A DNA stretch of 64,000 nt from Lentimicrobium sp. L6. Lineage in GTDB: Bacteria; Bacteroidota; Bacteroidia; Bacteroidales; UBA12170. The DNA lies in NCBI RefSeq assembly GCF_013166655.1, contig NZ_JABKCA010000004.1, forward strand, positions 1 through 64,000, in the 5' to 3' direction. A model generated the notes under the pieces. That model searched no databases and was not told the DNA's origin. It saw nothing but the letters and a program-made list of their open reading frames with translations. Position numbers and translations under genes: made by a program. Shown here one piece after another: positions 16,266-25,173 of this stretch (within the stretch, counting starts at the first letter, position 1; each line of letters begins with the position of its first letter).

Positions 16266-18002
16266 TTATTGATTAATATCAAATACTTTAGAATCAACTG
16301 GTGATTCATACCAATTAGTATTTTGAGTTCCACCGGATTGTGCCCAAGGTAAAAATTGTGGGTATGCTTCAGAAATCTCTATGTATTCTATAGGGCTACT
16401 ATAATCACCTTCCATAATAATTTCAATGCCCCAAGGGATACCATTTGCAGTTTGGTAATTTCCATTATCATCAGAAGTATTAAATAGAGTAGGGTCAGCT
16501 ACAGCAGTTCCAGGAAATATACTTCTATGAATTTCGTGAGAACGATCGTTAGATCGGAAGATATATAGTTCAGGGGTGAAATCAGCTACTCCATTATTAA
16601 AAGTCACAGTAAAGGAAAGGGTGTCTGGATTTTGGTTTGTTGGGCCCACACCATTATTCTGATAATATTCTTCAATGGAACTATATACATCATTGCTTAA
16701 AATTAGACCATTAGTATTGTCTGGGTCAAGGCTAACATCACCCGAAACAGAAGCAATAATTTCATTTGGGAAAGTATTTCCTTCTTCATCATAGAGCATC
16801 ATTCCAATTCCATTATGAATACCAGCTCCTATGGCATCAATGCTTACTTTGAAGTCAGCAAAAAGAATGTCAAAGGTTTCCCCTTTGCTAATGGTGATTT
16901 GGTTAGACAAGGTTAAATCGTTAAAATCAAAATCCCCAAGGCTAGGCCATAAATCTTCGAAAGCTATTATTTGTTTTCCTGAAGTAGGGAAATAGGATAC
17001 ATAAGCTACATCAGGGTTACCTGGATCATCATCTTCACTATCAGGAATACCGTCGCCATCAAAATCACATTCTATTTCAAAATTATCGAGGAAATTACCA
17101 ACGGAATTAGAACCAGCAGAAGATACCGAACTAAATACAAAGAAAGTAGTTTCTTGTCCTTCAGGAACAGTATAGGTTCCCATGTAGTGTCCCCAAGCAT
17201 CAGTTCCGTCGGTCATTACTTCTAAAGTTACAGCAGACTCTACAGAACCACCAATTTTGACCTCAGCTACATCAACACCTGCACGGCCCCTATGCCAAAC
17301 AGACCAAACTATAGATGAACCTGGGTTAAGGCAAAGCTCTTGGTATAAATCTGCAACACGATTGGCATTAAGCTCGAAAAACTGATTGCCTTCTTGTGCT
17401 GGAACACCCTGAAAACCATTTGTCCAAATTTCTATTCTATGATCCACAGCATTGGTTTCCCAGCCAGGAACATCATCTTGATGTTTTATAGAATATCCAC
17501 CATTTAAAGCTGGGGCTTCTGCTCCAGCATTTTCCATTGGGTTGTCGCAAGTAGTACAATTCTCTATATCCTCATTTATTGCTGTTGAAGATTTAAAAGA
17601 ATTAGTTGGGCCTAAGTCCAAAACCATGTCTTTAATTTCTGTTATCTCGAATTGTTCACCAGTTACTGGGAATTGAACATAGTATGTTGAATTTTGAGGA
17701 AGTTCAATATTAAAACTGACTTCTCCATTAAGAATTCTATTTCTTTTAATGATTTGTCCCTGTTCATCAATAATATTAATAATCTCAAATTCAGTGGAAA
17801 CATTATGAGGATTGTTGAAGCTAAGATTGAGTTGGCCTGTTAATCCAGATTGCCAAGTGAAATTATCAGCCACTACTAATTGAGTAAGAGAGGTGATTGG
17901 AGTTTCTTCGTTTGCAGTTTTATCTAATTCCTTTGTACAAGAAAAAAGAGATGCAAATACCAAAAGACTCAGCGCTATTTTATATATTTTCATAATCTTC
18001 AA
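16266..18002 (-). CDS. LruC-domain lipoprotein
   Basis: 578 residues. A lipoprotein signal with lipobox Cys22 (ASLFSC) is followed by a beta-rich region and a jelly-roll-like stretch with EGNQFFELNAN and TWH-type motifs (about residues 150-310). Then comes a calcium-binding DFDGDGIPDSEDDDP repeat. The C-terminal LruC domain begins at YFPTSGKQIIAFEDLWPSLG and contains DFDFNDL. LruC proteins are surface or outer-membrane proteins of unclear role. Two starts are possible 9 bp apart (MKIMKIYK or MKIYK) with no functional difference. It is monocistronic. Confidence 0.85.
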   Translation of the reverse strand: MKIMKIYKIALSLLVFASLFSCTKELDKTANEETPITSLTQLVVADNFTWQSGLTGQLNLSFNNPHNVSTEFEIINIIDEQGQIIKRNRILNGEVSFNIELPQNSTYYVQFPVTGEQFEITEIKDMVLDLGPTNSFKSSTAINEDIENCTTCDNPMENAGAEAPALNGGYSIKHQDDVPGWETNAVDHRIEIWTNGFQGVPAQEGNQFFELNANRVADLYQELCLNPGSSIVWSVWHRGRAGVDVAEVKIGGSVESAVTLEVMTDGTDAWGHYMGTYTVPEGQETTFFVFSSVSSAGSNSVGNFLDNFEIECDFDGDGIPDSEDDDPGNPDVAYVSYFPTSGKQIIAFEDLWPSLGDFDFNDLTLSNQITISKGETFDILFADFKVSIDAIGAGIHNGIGMMLYDEEGNTFPNEIIASVSGDVSLDPDNTNGLILSNDVYSSIEEYYQNNGVGPTNQNPDTLSFTVTFNNGVADFTPELYIFRSNDRSHEIHRSIFPGTAVADPTLFNTSDDNGNYQTANGIPWGIEIIMEGDYSSPIEYIEISEAYPQFLPWAQSGGTQNTNWYESPVDSKVFDINQ

Positions 18003-18206
18003 TATTTAATTCAATATACAAAAATAAGTAAATTACTGAGTGTAAAAATCTCTAATAAGTAAATGCTTTCCCTGAATTCGTAAACGTTAAATAAATATCT
18101 GAGAGTTTACTATTCTAAGTTTCTATTTGCGGAATCTCTATTCGTTTCCCACTTATTCATTAATCAGGTTTGGATTTCAGTCATTAAATATCCCCATCTA
18201 ATATTC

Positions 18207-18557
18207 CTAAAATCTCTTACCACGTAAATCTCCATTATACTTAATGTCTTCAGGTTGCGCATCTGGATCGTTAAGCCAATCTGGAATTTTTCCACCTTTC
18301 TCCAATTTCTCTCTTTCCTTGTCCAGCTCATCTTCTGAATAGGCATACATCATATCTGCTGAGATGACATGTGGTATTTTTTGGAGTTGATTTAGTTTAG
18401 CAATCTCCTCTGAAACGTCTTCGCCTTCTATGGTTACCACAATTTTTCCCTTTTCGTCATGCATATGATAATCGCCAAATTCAGATTCTTTAATGGCATT
18501 GATGACTTCTTCGGTATATTCCGGTCTTACTTGTACTAATATTCCACTTATATTCAT
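18207..18557 (-). CDS. napD: Periplasmic nitrate reductase maturation chaperone NapD
   Basis: 116 residues from the ATG at 18557 (MNISGILVQVRPEY). The longer frame from 18614 adds 19 residues with no NapD character. A ferredoxin-like fold is expected: ISGILVQVRPE, GKIVVTIEGED and KIPHVISADMMYAYS fit the NapD family. NapD binds the NapA twin-arginine signal peptide and holds NapA back until its cofactors are inserted. The C-terminal extension (DELDKEREKLEKGGKIPDWL onward, about 40 residues) goes beyond the core and is shared with the relic at 11042-11369. It is the last gene of the nap cluster. Confidence 0.88.
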   Translation of the reverse strand: MNISGILVQVRPEYTEEVINAIKESEFGDYHMHDEKGKIVVTIEGEDVSEEIAKLNQLQKIPHVISADMMYAYSEDELDKEREKLEKGGKIPDWLNDPDAQPEDIKYNGDLRGKRF

Positions 18558-18633
18558 TTTATTTCTAGTTAAAAGTTTATAGTTTGTTTGTAAGGAGCAT
18601 TGAACATCATACATAAAACATTCTTTTATATTT

Positions 18634-19587
18634 TTATCTCCACTTCCAAACCATTATTTCAGGGTCTTCGCTTGAGGAGATAATGTAATTTTCTTCTACG
18701 AATTTAATTTGTGTGAGTGTGCTTTTTTGCCCTTTGAGTATAATTTTTTCTGATTTTGTGGAGATGCTAAAAACTTTAATATCGTTTTCTTCTCCATCGG
18801 CAAAGGCGCCCCATTTCCCATCTCGGCTCATTCCTACACTATAAACTAGGAAAGATGATTCTAAATAATAGGAGGAAAGATTGCTATATACACAAATTCG
18901 TCTGTCTTGGCCCGCTCCAATTACTTTTCCTGCAAAGAAGGCCAATTGATAGATGTTGTCTACATTTTGACCAGAATATTCTTTGATAGATTCCCCTGTT
19001 TGGGTATTTAGAATATGAATGATTCCGCTTTCATCGGTTGCTGCTAATTTGCTTTTGTCTTCATTGATGCAGAAATCGGAAAACACAGAAGTACCGATAT
19101 GCTTTTTATATTCCCACGTTTTATTTTCAATATTATAAACCATAATTTCATTTCCTAAAGTGGCTATAATAATCTGATTTTCATTCAAAAAATAAGCCTT
19201 CTTTATCATCATCTTATCTTTTTCAGCATCTAATAGTTTTTCTAATTTATTATTGATGATGAGGTGAAGATTTCTAAAGCCATGTACTCCTTGACTTACT
19301 CCAATGAGTTTACTTTTACCTTCAATTTTGTCAATGGAATATACTTTTGGGGGCATCTCATCACCCATAAAATCTTTTATGTTTTCAAATTCAATAGAGA
19401 AATCTAGTTTTTTAGATTTCCAATTAAAACATTCAATACTTCCTTTATCATTAGCGGCGTATAGCTTATCGCCTTCAAGAATAATGGAGGTAACCGCACC
19501 TTTTGCTTTAATACTATATAATGGGCTTTGTGCAAAGCTGGACAAGTTAGAGATAAGTAAGAAGATTAGATATAGGAATGTTTTCAT
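18634..19587 (-). CDS. Secreted WD40-like protein, NapL-like
   Basis: 317 residues with a signal peptide (ends FAQ) and repeated four-stranded beta motifs: KLYAANDKGSIECFNW, KLAATDESGIIHILN, KVIGAGQDRRICVYS and YIISSSEDPEIMVWKW. Together these fit a WD40-type propeller. It lies between napB and napD, where the Wolinella and Campylobacter nap clusters carry napL, which also encodes a periplasmic propeller-like protein of poorly known role. The NapL assignment rests on this match of fold and position. It is 105 bp downstream of napB and 77 bp upstream of the napD ATG. Confidence 0.75.
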   Translation of the reverse strand: MKTFLYLIFLLISNLSSFAQSPLYSIKAKGAVTSIILEGDKLYAANDKGSIECFNWKSKKLDFSIEFENIKDFMGDEMPPKVYSIDKIEGKSKLIGVSQGVHGFRNLHLIINNKLEKLLDAEKDKMMIKKAYFLNENQIIIATLGNEIMVYNIENKTWEYKKHIGTSVFSDFCINEDKSKLAATDESGIIHILNTQTGESIKEYSGQNVDNIYQLAFFAGKVIGAGQDRRICVYSNLSSYYLESSFLVYSVGMSRDGKWGAFADGEENDIKVFSISTKSEKIILKGQKSTLTQIKFVEENYIISSSEDPEIMVWKWR

Positions 19588-19692
19588 CTATTTATCAATT
19601 TATACTAAGGTAGCATATTCCTTAAAAAGTTTGAGAGTTTTCTGGTATTTATAATCAGAAACTCCCAAACCTTAAATTCAAAATCAAATAGT

Positions 19693-20346
19693 TTATTTAA
19701 CTCCTTCGCCAATGTTTTCAGAAAGATTTGTTTTCTTGGAATCTCCTTCAGCACGGAAAATTGGATTAAAATTATTGTCGATAAAAACAGTAGGTTTTAC
19801 CTGTGGAACATGACATTGGGTACAATTATAACGAGCGAGGTTATAATTGGCACCCATATCTTTACTAACTACTTCACCTTCTTTGGCATCTACTTTATAT
19901 AAGCCAGCTTCTTCAATAAGCTCTGGTCTATAGTCCGTAAAATGTGATTGAGGCATTGCTGTTGCTTTTAAAGCAGCTGCTACCGCAGGTAAGTGACAAG
20001 CCAAACAAGTATTTGCTCCCGCTTTAATGGGCACAAAGCCCACCATGGTATGAGGAATCAAAGGTGGAGCATTCTCAAAAGAACGTTCCCAGTTCCCTAC
20101 CGTTCCTGCAGCCCCAGCTGAATAGTCAAACTTAGGGATTTCTACTGTGCTTTCATCAAACAAATCAGTATGGCCATAGCCAAGTTCAGCATCGTTAATT
20201 AGTTCAGCATTTTCTAATTTTACAACAGCAACTTCAGTCTTTGGAGCTACTTTCGCGGCTTCAGTTTCCACTGTTGCTTTTTTGCTGGAACACGACCAAA
20301 GGAAAGTGCCCATCAAAATTGTTAATATGATAATTTTAGTTTTCAT
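19693..20346 (-). CDS. napB: Periplasmic nitrate reductase dihaem electron-transfer subunit
   Basis: 217 residues. Two CxxCH motifs (C114-H118, CLACH; C175-H179, CTQCH) and the NapB-typical PPLIPHTM segment around residues 94-101 identify it. It passes electrons from the NapGH module to NapA. The N-terminus ends in a lipobox (LWSC, Cys19) followed by a Lys/Ala/Glu-rich linker, so this NapB looks membrane-tethered, whereas the well-studied proteins are soluble. Its ATG overlaps the napH stop, so the two are translationally coupled. Confidence 0.92.
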   Translation of the reverse strand: MKTKIIILTILMGTFLWSCSSKKATVETEAAKVAPKTEVAVVKLENAELINDAELGYGHTDLFDESTVEIPKFDYSAGAAGTVGNWERSFENAPPLIPHTMVGFVPIKAGANTCLACHLPAVAAALKATAMPQSHFTDYRPELIEEAGLYKVDAKEGEVVSKDMGANYNLARYNCTQCHVPQVKPTVFIDNNFNPIFRAEGDSKKTNLSENIGEGVK

Positions 20347-21164
20347 TATTTTTCCTCCTGTATCTTTTCTTTTTTAATAAATTTCAAAGCATAATCATTA
20401 CAAACTTCAATACATCTTCCGCAGTTGGTACATTCAGAATTAGAAATAGCTCCGCTTTCTTTACCAATAATTCTTAGTACTTGAGGTTCAGGACAGGCTT
20501 TTATACAATCCAAACAATCGGTACAATTCTCAACCGTATGTTGCACTTTAATCCAGTGAAACTTTCCAGTGAAAGAATAGAATGCACCTATTGGACAAAC
20601 ATGCCCGCACCATCCATTTTTCAATACTAATAAATCGAATAAGAAAATGACAGCAATAGCTGCCCAGCCAAATCCCATTCCAAAAATAATTCCTCTATGT
20701 AACATGGCAACAGGGCTAACGAATTCAAATGCCGCTACTCCAGAAATAAGTGATAAAACAAGTCCTAAAATAAGAACCCAATATCTGATATTTCTTTTGA
20801 TAGGTGTATTAAATTGAATTTCGTTTAAACGCCATTTTTTACGTAACCATAATGCGGTATCCGTAACCATATTCATAGGACAAATCCAACTACAAAATGC
20901 TCTTCCGGCAAATAGTGCATAGAAAAGGAGTATGATAAGTCCACCAATCAATGCATCGGTTCCCACAATAAATCCTGCAAATAGCATCTGAATGATGGCA
21001 TGTGGATCTGTTAAATGGAATACATCGAAAACACGAGCTGAACTTAAATCTCCAACCAATACATTCCAGGCAAAAAGGTTCGCTCCAACAAAAAGGAAGA
21101 GAATTCCCACCTGACTGATTCGCCTTAGGATTAAAAAACGGTTATTAAATATTACATTAGTCAT
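20346..21164 (-). CDS. napH: Quinol dehydrogenase membrane component NapH
   Basis: 272 residues. Four membrane helices (near 15-35, 60-85, 125-150, 165-185) carry two cytoplasmic CxxxCP motifs (CSWICP, CGHVCP). Two 4Fe-4S ferredoxin motifs follow at the C-terminus (CTDCLDCIKACP, CTNCGRCIEVC). NapH oxidises menaquinol and partners NapG; in Wolinella NapGH replaces NapC. It overlaps napG by 8 bp and napB by 1 bp, so the three are coupled. Confidence 0.93.
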   Translation of the reverse strand: MTNVIFNNRFLILRRISQVGILFLFVGANLFAWNVLVGDLSSARVFDVFHLTDPHAIIQMLFAGFIVGTDALIGGLIILLFYALFAGRAFCSWICPMNMVTDTALWLRKKWRLNEIQFNTPIKRNIRYWVLILGLVLSLISGVAAFEFVSPVAMLHRGIIFGMGFGWAAIAVIFLFDLLVLKNGWCGHVCPIGAFYSFTGKFHWIKVQHTVENCTDCLDCIKACPEPQVLRIIGKESGAISNSECTNCGRCIEVCNDYALKFIKKEKIQEEK

Positions 21165-21966
21165 CTATCAAATCCTCCCAATCATTTAAATAATCTTCAT
21201 CATTGGTTCTACCTTTGATAGTAGATTCATCTTTATCTGTTCTTAAACGGACTTCGTCGTTTTTCTCCCAACCTTTAATATAAAAATTCCCAGCTTTTCC
21301 TTCAGCCACCTCACGAGGTAACACAAAGATTGCTGCCTTTTCGGTAACACATGCATGTTCGCATTTGCCACATCCGGTGCATATATCTGGGTTTATTCTA
21401 GGTTTTAGGAAGGCATGTTTTCCTGTTCTTTCATTTCTTTCAAAATCTAAACTAATGGCCTCATTAATGAGAGGACAAGCACGATAGCAAGCATCGCATT
21501 GTATTCCCCAAAAGGCAATACACGATTTTTCATCTATCATAGCTACTCCCACATCCATTTTATTCACATCCATATTTTGCGGAATTGTTGTTTCTCCTTC
21601 AGGAATGAGTTTTTGAATATCAAGAGCATTAGTTGGGCAAACAGGAACGCAAGGGACATCAACGCACATGTGACATGGTACCAAACGAGGATCGAAATAT
21701 GGAGTTCCCACGGGAATTTCTTCCTGAGGTTGTGCCAATCTCAATGTCTCATAAGGGCAAGCCTGAACGCAAGCACCACATTTGATGCATGCTCTTAGAA
21801 AGTCGTCTTCTTTCATAGCAGCAGGTGGTCTGAGAACTAATTTGGAGGCTTTGGCCTTATTCAGGTAGGCTCCCCAAACCAATCCACCGAGACTCAAAAT
21901 TCCCGCGCCTTGAAAAACTTTCAAGATGGCTTCTCGTCGACTTGTATTTTTAGTTTGCTTTTGCAT
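21157..21966 (-). CDS. napG: Periplasmic ferredoxin-type protein NapG
   Basis: 269 residues. A twin-arginine-type N-terminus (TSRREAILKVF followed by a hydrophobic stretch) indicates Tat export. Four 4Fe-4S motif sets are visible: CIKCGACVQACP, CHMCVDVPCVPVCP, a longer-spaced set ending CDACYRACP, and CTGCGKCEHAC. It relays electrons from NapH towards NapB. The start is 10 bp after the napA stop and the end overlaps napH. Confidence 0.93.
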   Translation of the reverse strand: MQKQTKNTSRREAILKVFQGAGILSLGGLVWGAYLNKAKASKLVLRPPAAMKEDDFLRACIKCGACVQACPYETLRLAQPQEEIPVGTPYFDPRLVPCHMCVDVPCVPVCPTNALDIQKLIPEGETTIPQNMDVNKMDVGVAMIDEKSCIAFWGIQCDACYRACPLINEAISLDFERNERTGKHAFLKPRINPDICTGCGKCEHACVTEKAAIFVLPREVAEGKAGNFYIKGWEKNDEVRLRTDKDESTIKGRTNDEDYLNDWEDLIDD

Positions 21967-21976
21967 GATATGCTAA

Positions 21977-24766
21977 TTATGCCTTATAAATTTTGACAGC
22001 TGCCTTTTTAAAGTCAGTTTGCTTAGAAATAGGGCAGGTTGCATCTAAACATACCTTATTAATAAACACTTTCTCGTCAAACCAAGGCACATAAATTAAA
22101 CCAACAGGAGGTCTGTTTCTACCTCTAGTGTCGATATGAGCTTTTACTTTTCCCCTTCTGGATTCTACCCAAACCAAATCGCCTTGTTGTAGGCCTTTTT
22201 TCTCAGCATCCTCTGGATGTAAATAACATAAGGCTTCGGGAACAGCACGGTATAATTCAGGAACTCTCATGGTCATGGTTCCACTATGCCAATGTTCTAA
22301 TACACGGCCAGTGCATAACCATAATGGATATTCTTTATCAGGCATTTCTGGAGGATCCATATAAGGTCTAAAGAAGATTTTTGCTTTATTCGTCAGGTCA
22401 TAATTATCTTTGTCAGCTTGAACACCAGTTAAATCACCTTGAGGAAGATTTTTGAAAGCAGCACCGTAGAATGCAAATTCTCCAGTATCGGCTTTACGAG
22501 CATAAGGATCGTATTTAGCATTAAAACGCCATTGAGTTTCTTTACCATCCACCACTGGCCATTTTAGTCCACGTACTTTATGATAGGTGTCGAAATCAGC
22601 ATAATCGTGAGCTTTTCCTTCACCAAATTTACGATACTCTTCCCAAAGATATTTCTGAATAAAGAAACCATAACCTTCCCAAGGCTTGTCGTCACTACCA
22701 ATAATTTCTCTTTTGTCTCCTTCTACTTCAGTATTTGAGAAACCATCACCAATTGGATCTGGCCAGCTATAGGACTTTGCTTCTTCGTTGGCATAAAGCA
22801 ATTCGTATAGGGTTGTTTTTTTATTATAACCCATGGCTTCTGCTTCGGCCATAACATCAGGTAGACCAGCTTCTAAACCGGGAATAGGTTGTGTGCCCCA
22901 AAGTTCGCCTATGGTAAAACGCTTTGAAAGTTCAACAATTTGCCAAGTATCTGACATGGCACCACCAACTGGAGTTACTTGTTGTTTCCAATGCTGTGTT
23001 CTACGTTCTGCATTTCCATAAGCTCCCCACTTTTCGTAGATCATGGCAGTTGGAAGAATTAAATCAGATACTTTTGCAGAAATACCTGGATAACCATCAC
23101 TACAAACAATGAAATTGTCCATTTGGCGAGCGGCTTTAATCCAGTGATTGGCATTAGCAGTATTTTGCCAAGGATTATTAACTTGTACCCAAGCAAATTT
23201 TACATTACCATCCTCTAAATCTCTCATGAGTTTCATGAAGTGTGTTCCTACTTTTGGATTTAATGTATCTTTTGGCAGTTTCCAGATTTTCTCAGAAACA
23301 GCTCTGTGTTTTGGGTTGGCGACTACCATATCAGAGGGTAAGCGGTGAGCAAATGTTCCTACTTCACGTGCTGTACCACAGGCCGATGGTTGGCCAGTTA
23401 AGCTGAAAGCACCATTCCCAGGTTTGGCTTGTTTTCCCAATAGGAAATGGACCATATAAGCTTGCTCATTCACCCATGTACCACGAGTGTGCTGATTCAT
23501 TCCCATCGTCCAGAAAGAAACTACTTTTCTTTGTTGATCTACATATAAATCTTTAAGAGCTACTAATTTCTCTTTATAAGCTTCAATATCTTCATTGCTA
23601 TCACCTTTTGATAATTCAGCAACAAATTCTAAGGTATAAGGGGCAAGAGCTTTTTTAAACTCTTCGAACTCAATCTTCCAATGTTTACCAGCACTTGCGG
23701 TATTTTTCATTTCTAAAGTATCGCCCGCTTTATGGCCTAAATATCCAAGCGTAACCCCTTCAGCTTCTGATACTATTTTAGAAGATTCTTTGGCATTGAT
23801 AACAGATTCTTTTGCATCATATTTAGGATGACCAGCTTTACGCATGCCATATCCTGTATCAACAGGACCAGTAGCAAAAATAATATGTTTATCTATGAAT
23901 TCTTGATCTACAGATTTCGGGTGATTATATACAATTTCACGAGCCAAGTAGTTCCATAAAGCTAAATCGGTTTGTGGTTTAAACACAATTTCAATATCAG
24001 CTAAATCAGAAGTTCTGTTGGTAAAAGTGGTTAGATTAACTACTTTAACTTTGTCTGGTGCACTCAATTTTCTATCGCTCACTCGAGCCCAAAGAATAGG
24101 GTGCATTTCTGACATATTAGCTCCCCAGGTTACCACTGTATCGGTAAGTTCGATATCATCATAACATCCTGCAGGCTCATCGATACCAAAAGTTTGGATA
24201 AAACCAGCAACGGCAGAAGCCATACAGTGACGAGCATTAGGATCGATATTATTAGATCTGAATCCAGCTTTCATTAATTTAACAGCAGCATATCCTTCTT
24301 GTACTGTGTATTGTCCCGAGCCAAAAATTCCTATGCCAGTAGGGCCTTTCTCTTGTAGACTACTTTTGATGTGTTTTTCCATTTCATCAAAGGCTCTCTT
24401 CCAACTTACGGGCTTAAATTTACCGTTTTTGTTGAAATTTCCAGTTTCATCTACACGTAATAAAGGTTGTTGTAGGCGGTCTTCACCATACATGATTTTT
24501 GCATTAAAGTATCCTTTAATACAATTTAAGCCCCTGTTAACAGGAGCGGCTGGATCTCCTTTTACAGCTACGATTTTATCGTCCTTGGTTGCTACCATAA
24601 TACCACATCCGGTACCACAGAACCGGCAAACTGATTTGTCCCAGCGCCATCCGCTTTCAGCATCGTTCATAGCAGCTTGAACACCCATTGGGAGTGACAT
24701 ACCTACCGCCGTGGCCACAGATGCTGCAGCAGAGTTTTTTAAAAATTCTCTTCTTGTTGTACTCAT
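21977..24766 (-). CDS. napA: Periplasmic nitrate reductase catalytic subunit
   Basis: 929 residues. A Tat signal ([15 protein letters not shown]) is followed by a 4Fe-4S site beginning C47-x2-C50-x3-C54 (CRFCGTGC) and completed by a later Cys (LNCIKG). The molybdenum-ligating Cys is in [12 protein letters not shown]. The end ([35 protein letters not shown]) is the usual NapA C-terminus. The protein is about 100 residues longer than the E. coli enzyme (828). Extra sequence near residues 295-390 is a feature of the Campylobacterota-type NapA. It reduces nitrate to nitrite. It is first in the operon, with the promoter presumably in 24767-24945. Confidence 0.97.
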   Translation of the reverse strand: MSTTRREFLKNSAAASVATAVGMSLPMGVQAAMNDAESGWRWDKSVCRFCGTGCGIMVATKDDKIVAVKGDPAAPVNRGLNCIKGYFNAKIMYGEDRLQQPLLRVDETGNFNKNGKFKPVSWKRAFDEMEKHIKSSLQEKGPTGIGIFGSGQYTVQEGYAAVKLMKAGFRSNNIDPNARHCMASAVAGFIQTFGIDEPAGCYDDIELTDTVVTWGANMSEMHPILWARVSDRKLSAPDKVKVVNLTTFTNRTSDLADIEIVFKPQTDLALWNYLAREIVYNHPKSVDQEFIDKHIIFATGPVDTGYGMRKAGHPKYDAKESVINAKESSKIVSEAEGVTLGYLGHKAGDTLEMKNTASAGKHWKIEFEEFKKALAPYTLEFVAELSKGDSNEDIEAYKEKLVALKDLYVDQQRKVVSFWTMGMNQHTRGTWVNEQAYMVHFLLGKQAKPGNGAFSLTGQPSACGTAREVGTFAHRLPSDMVVANPKHRAVSEKIWKLPKDTLNPKVGTHFMKLMRDLEDGNVKFAWVQVNNPWQNTANANHWIKAARQMDNFIVCSDGYPGISAKVSDLILPTAMIYEKWGAYGNAERRTQHWKQQVTPVGGAMSDTWQIVELSKRFTIGELWGTQPIPGLEAGLPDVMAEAEAMGYNKKTTLYELLYANEEAKSYSWPDPIGDGFSNTEVEGDKREIIGSDDKPWEGYGFFIQKYLWEEYRKFGEGKAHDYADFDTYHKVRGLKWPVVDGKETQWRFNAKYDPYARKADTGEFAFYGAAFKNLPQGDLTGVQADKDNYDLTNKAKIFFRPYMDPPEMPDKEYPLWLCTGRVLEHWHSGTMTMRVPELYRAVPEALCYLHPEDAEKKGLQQGDLVWVESRRGKVKAHIDTRGRNRPPVGLIYVPWFDEKVFINKVCLDATCPISKQTDFKKAAVKIYKA

Positions 24767-24807
24767 ATCATTTCTATTGATAAATATTTACATTTCTTAG
24801 AGTTGAG

Positions 24808-24877
24808 GTAATTAGGTACTAAAAGTACTAAAATACCTTATATGACATATCTAGTTAATTATATGTAATCAGGTACC
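24808..24877. promoter_or_regulatory. Pair of direct repeats in the nap promoter region
   Basis: GTAATTAGGTACT (24808-24820) and GTAATCAGGTACC (24865-24877) are 13-bp near-identical direct repeats 57 bp apart between napA and the cyd terminator. A GTACTAAAAGTAC inverted repeat overlaps the first, next to a possible minus-strand -7 box (TACTTTTA). They could be sites for a nitrate- or oxygen-responsive regulator. Confidence 0.3.
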
Positions 24878-24948
24878 AGAAGTCTTTAAAGTTTTTAAAA
24901 GTCAGTATATCAATAGTATATGTTGTTTAAAAAAAGTTAAAAATTTCC

Positions 24949-24981
24949 TAAAAAAAATGCAGCATCCGATAAGAATGCTGC
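24949..24981 (-). terminator. Rho-independent terminator of the cytochrome bd operon
   Basis: GCAGCAT (24959-24965) and ATGCTGC (24975-24981) pair perfectly; on the minus strand a run of T follows. A second compact hairpin with GAAA loop (24988-25003, ATCAGC/GCTGAT) lies just before it. It insulates cyd from nap. Confidence 0.7.
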
Positions 24982-25054
24982 AAAAACATCAGCTTTCGCT
25001 GATTATCAAAATGAAATGAATGAGTATTATGAAATAGCTATAAGCTAAATTTCC

Positions 25055-25162
25055 TTATTTTAATAGATGATCGAACTTTTTGAGTGCCCACTTGATGAAT
25101 AAGTATGTTAAATAGATACTTATTGGCCACGTGATAAGCATGATAATTTCTTTAGTATACAT
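25055..25162 (-). CDS. CydX-like membrane microprotein
   Basis: A 35-codon ORF: begins MYTKEIIMLITWPISIYL, then continues TYLFIKWALKKFDHLLK. It has one hydrophobic helix (about residues 5-23) followed by a basic tail. The start lies 11 bp after the cydB stop and has a rare clear ribosome-binding site (AAGGAA, 5 bp before the ATG), unusual in this genome. Small single-helix subunits such as CydX in E. coli and CydS in Geobacillus accompany cytochrome bd and are encoded next to cydB. No sequence identity to CydX is claimed; the case rests on position, size, topology and the RBS. The operon terminator is about 75 bp further on. Confidence 0.65.
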   Translation of the reverse strand: MYTKEIIMLITWPISIYLTYLFIKWALKKFDHLLK

Positions 25163-25173
25163 TTTCCTTGTTT

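Noticed and set aside
24767-24945. FNR box (TTGAT-N4-ATCAA) in front of napA
   Set aside because: No match to the classical sequence; only direct repeats and a GTACT/AGTAC inverted repeat are present.
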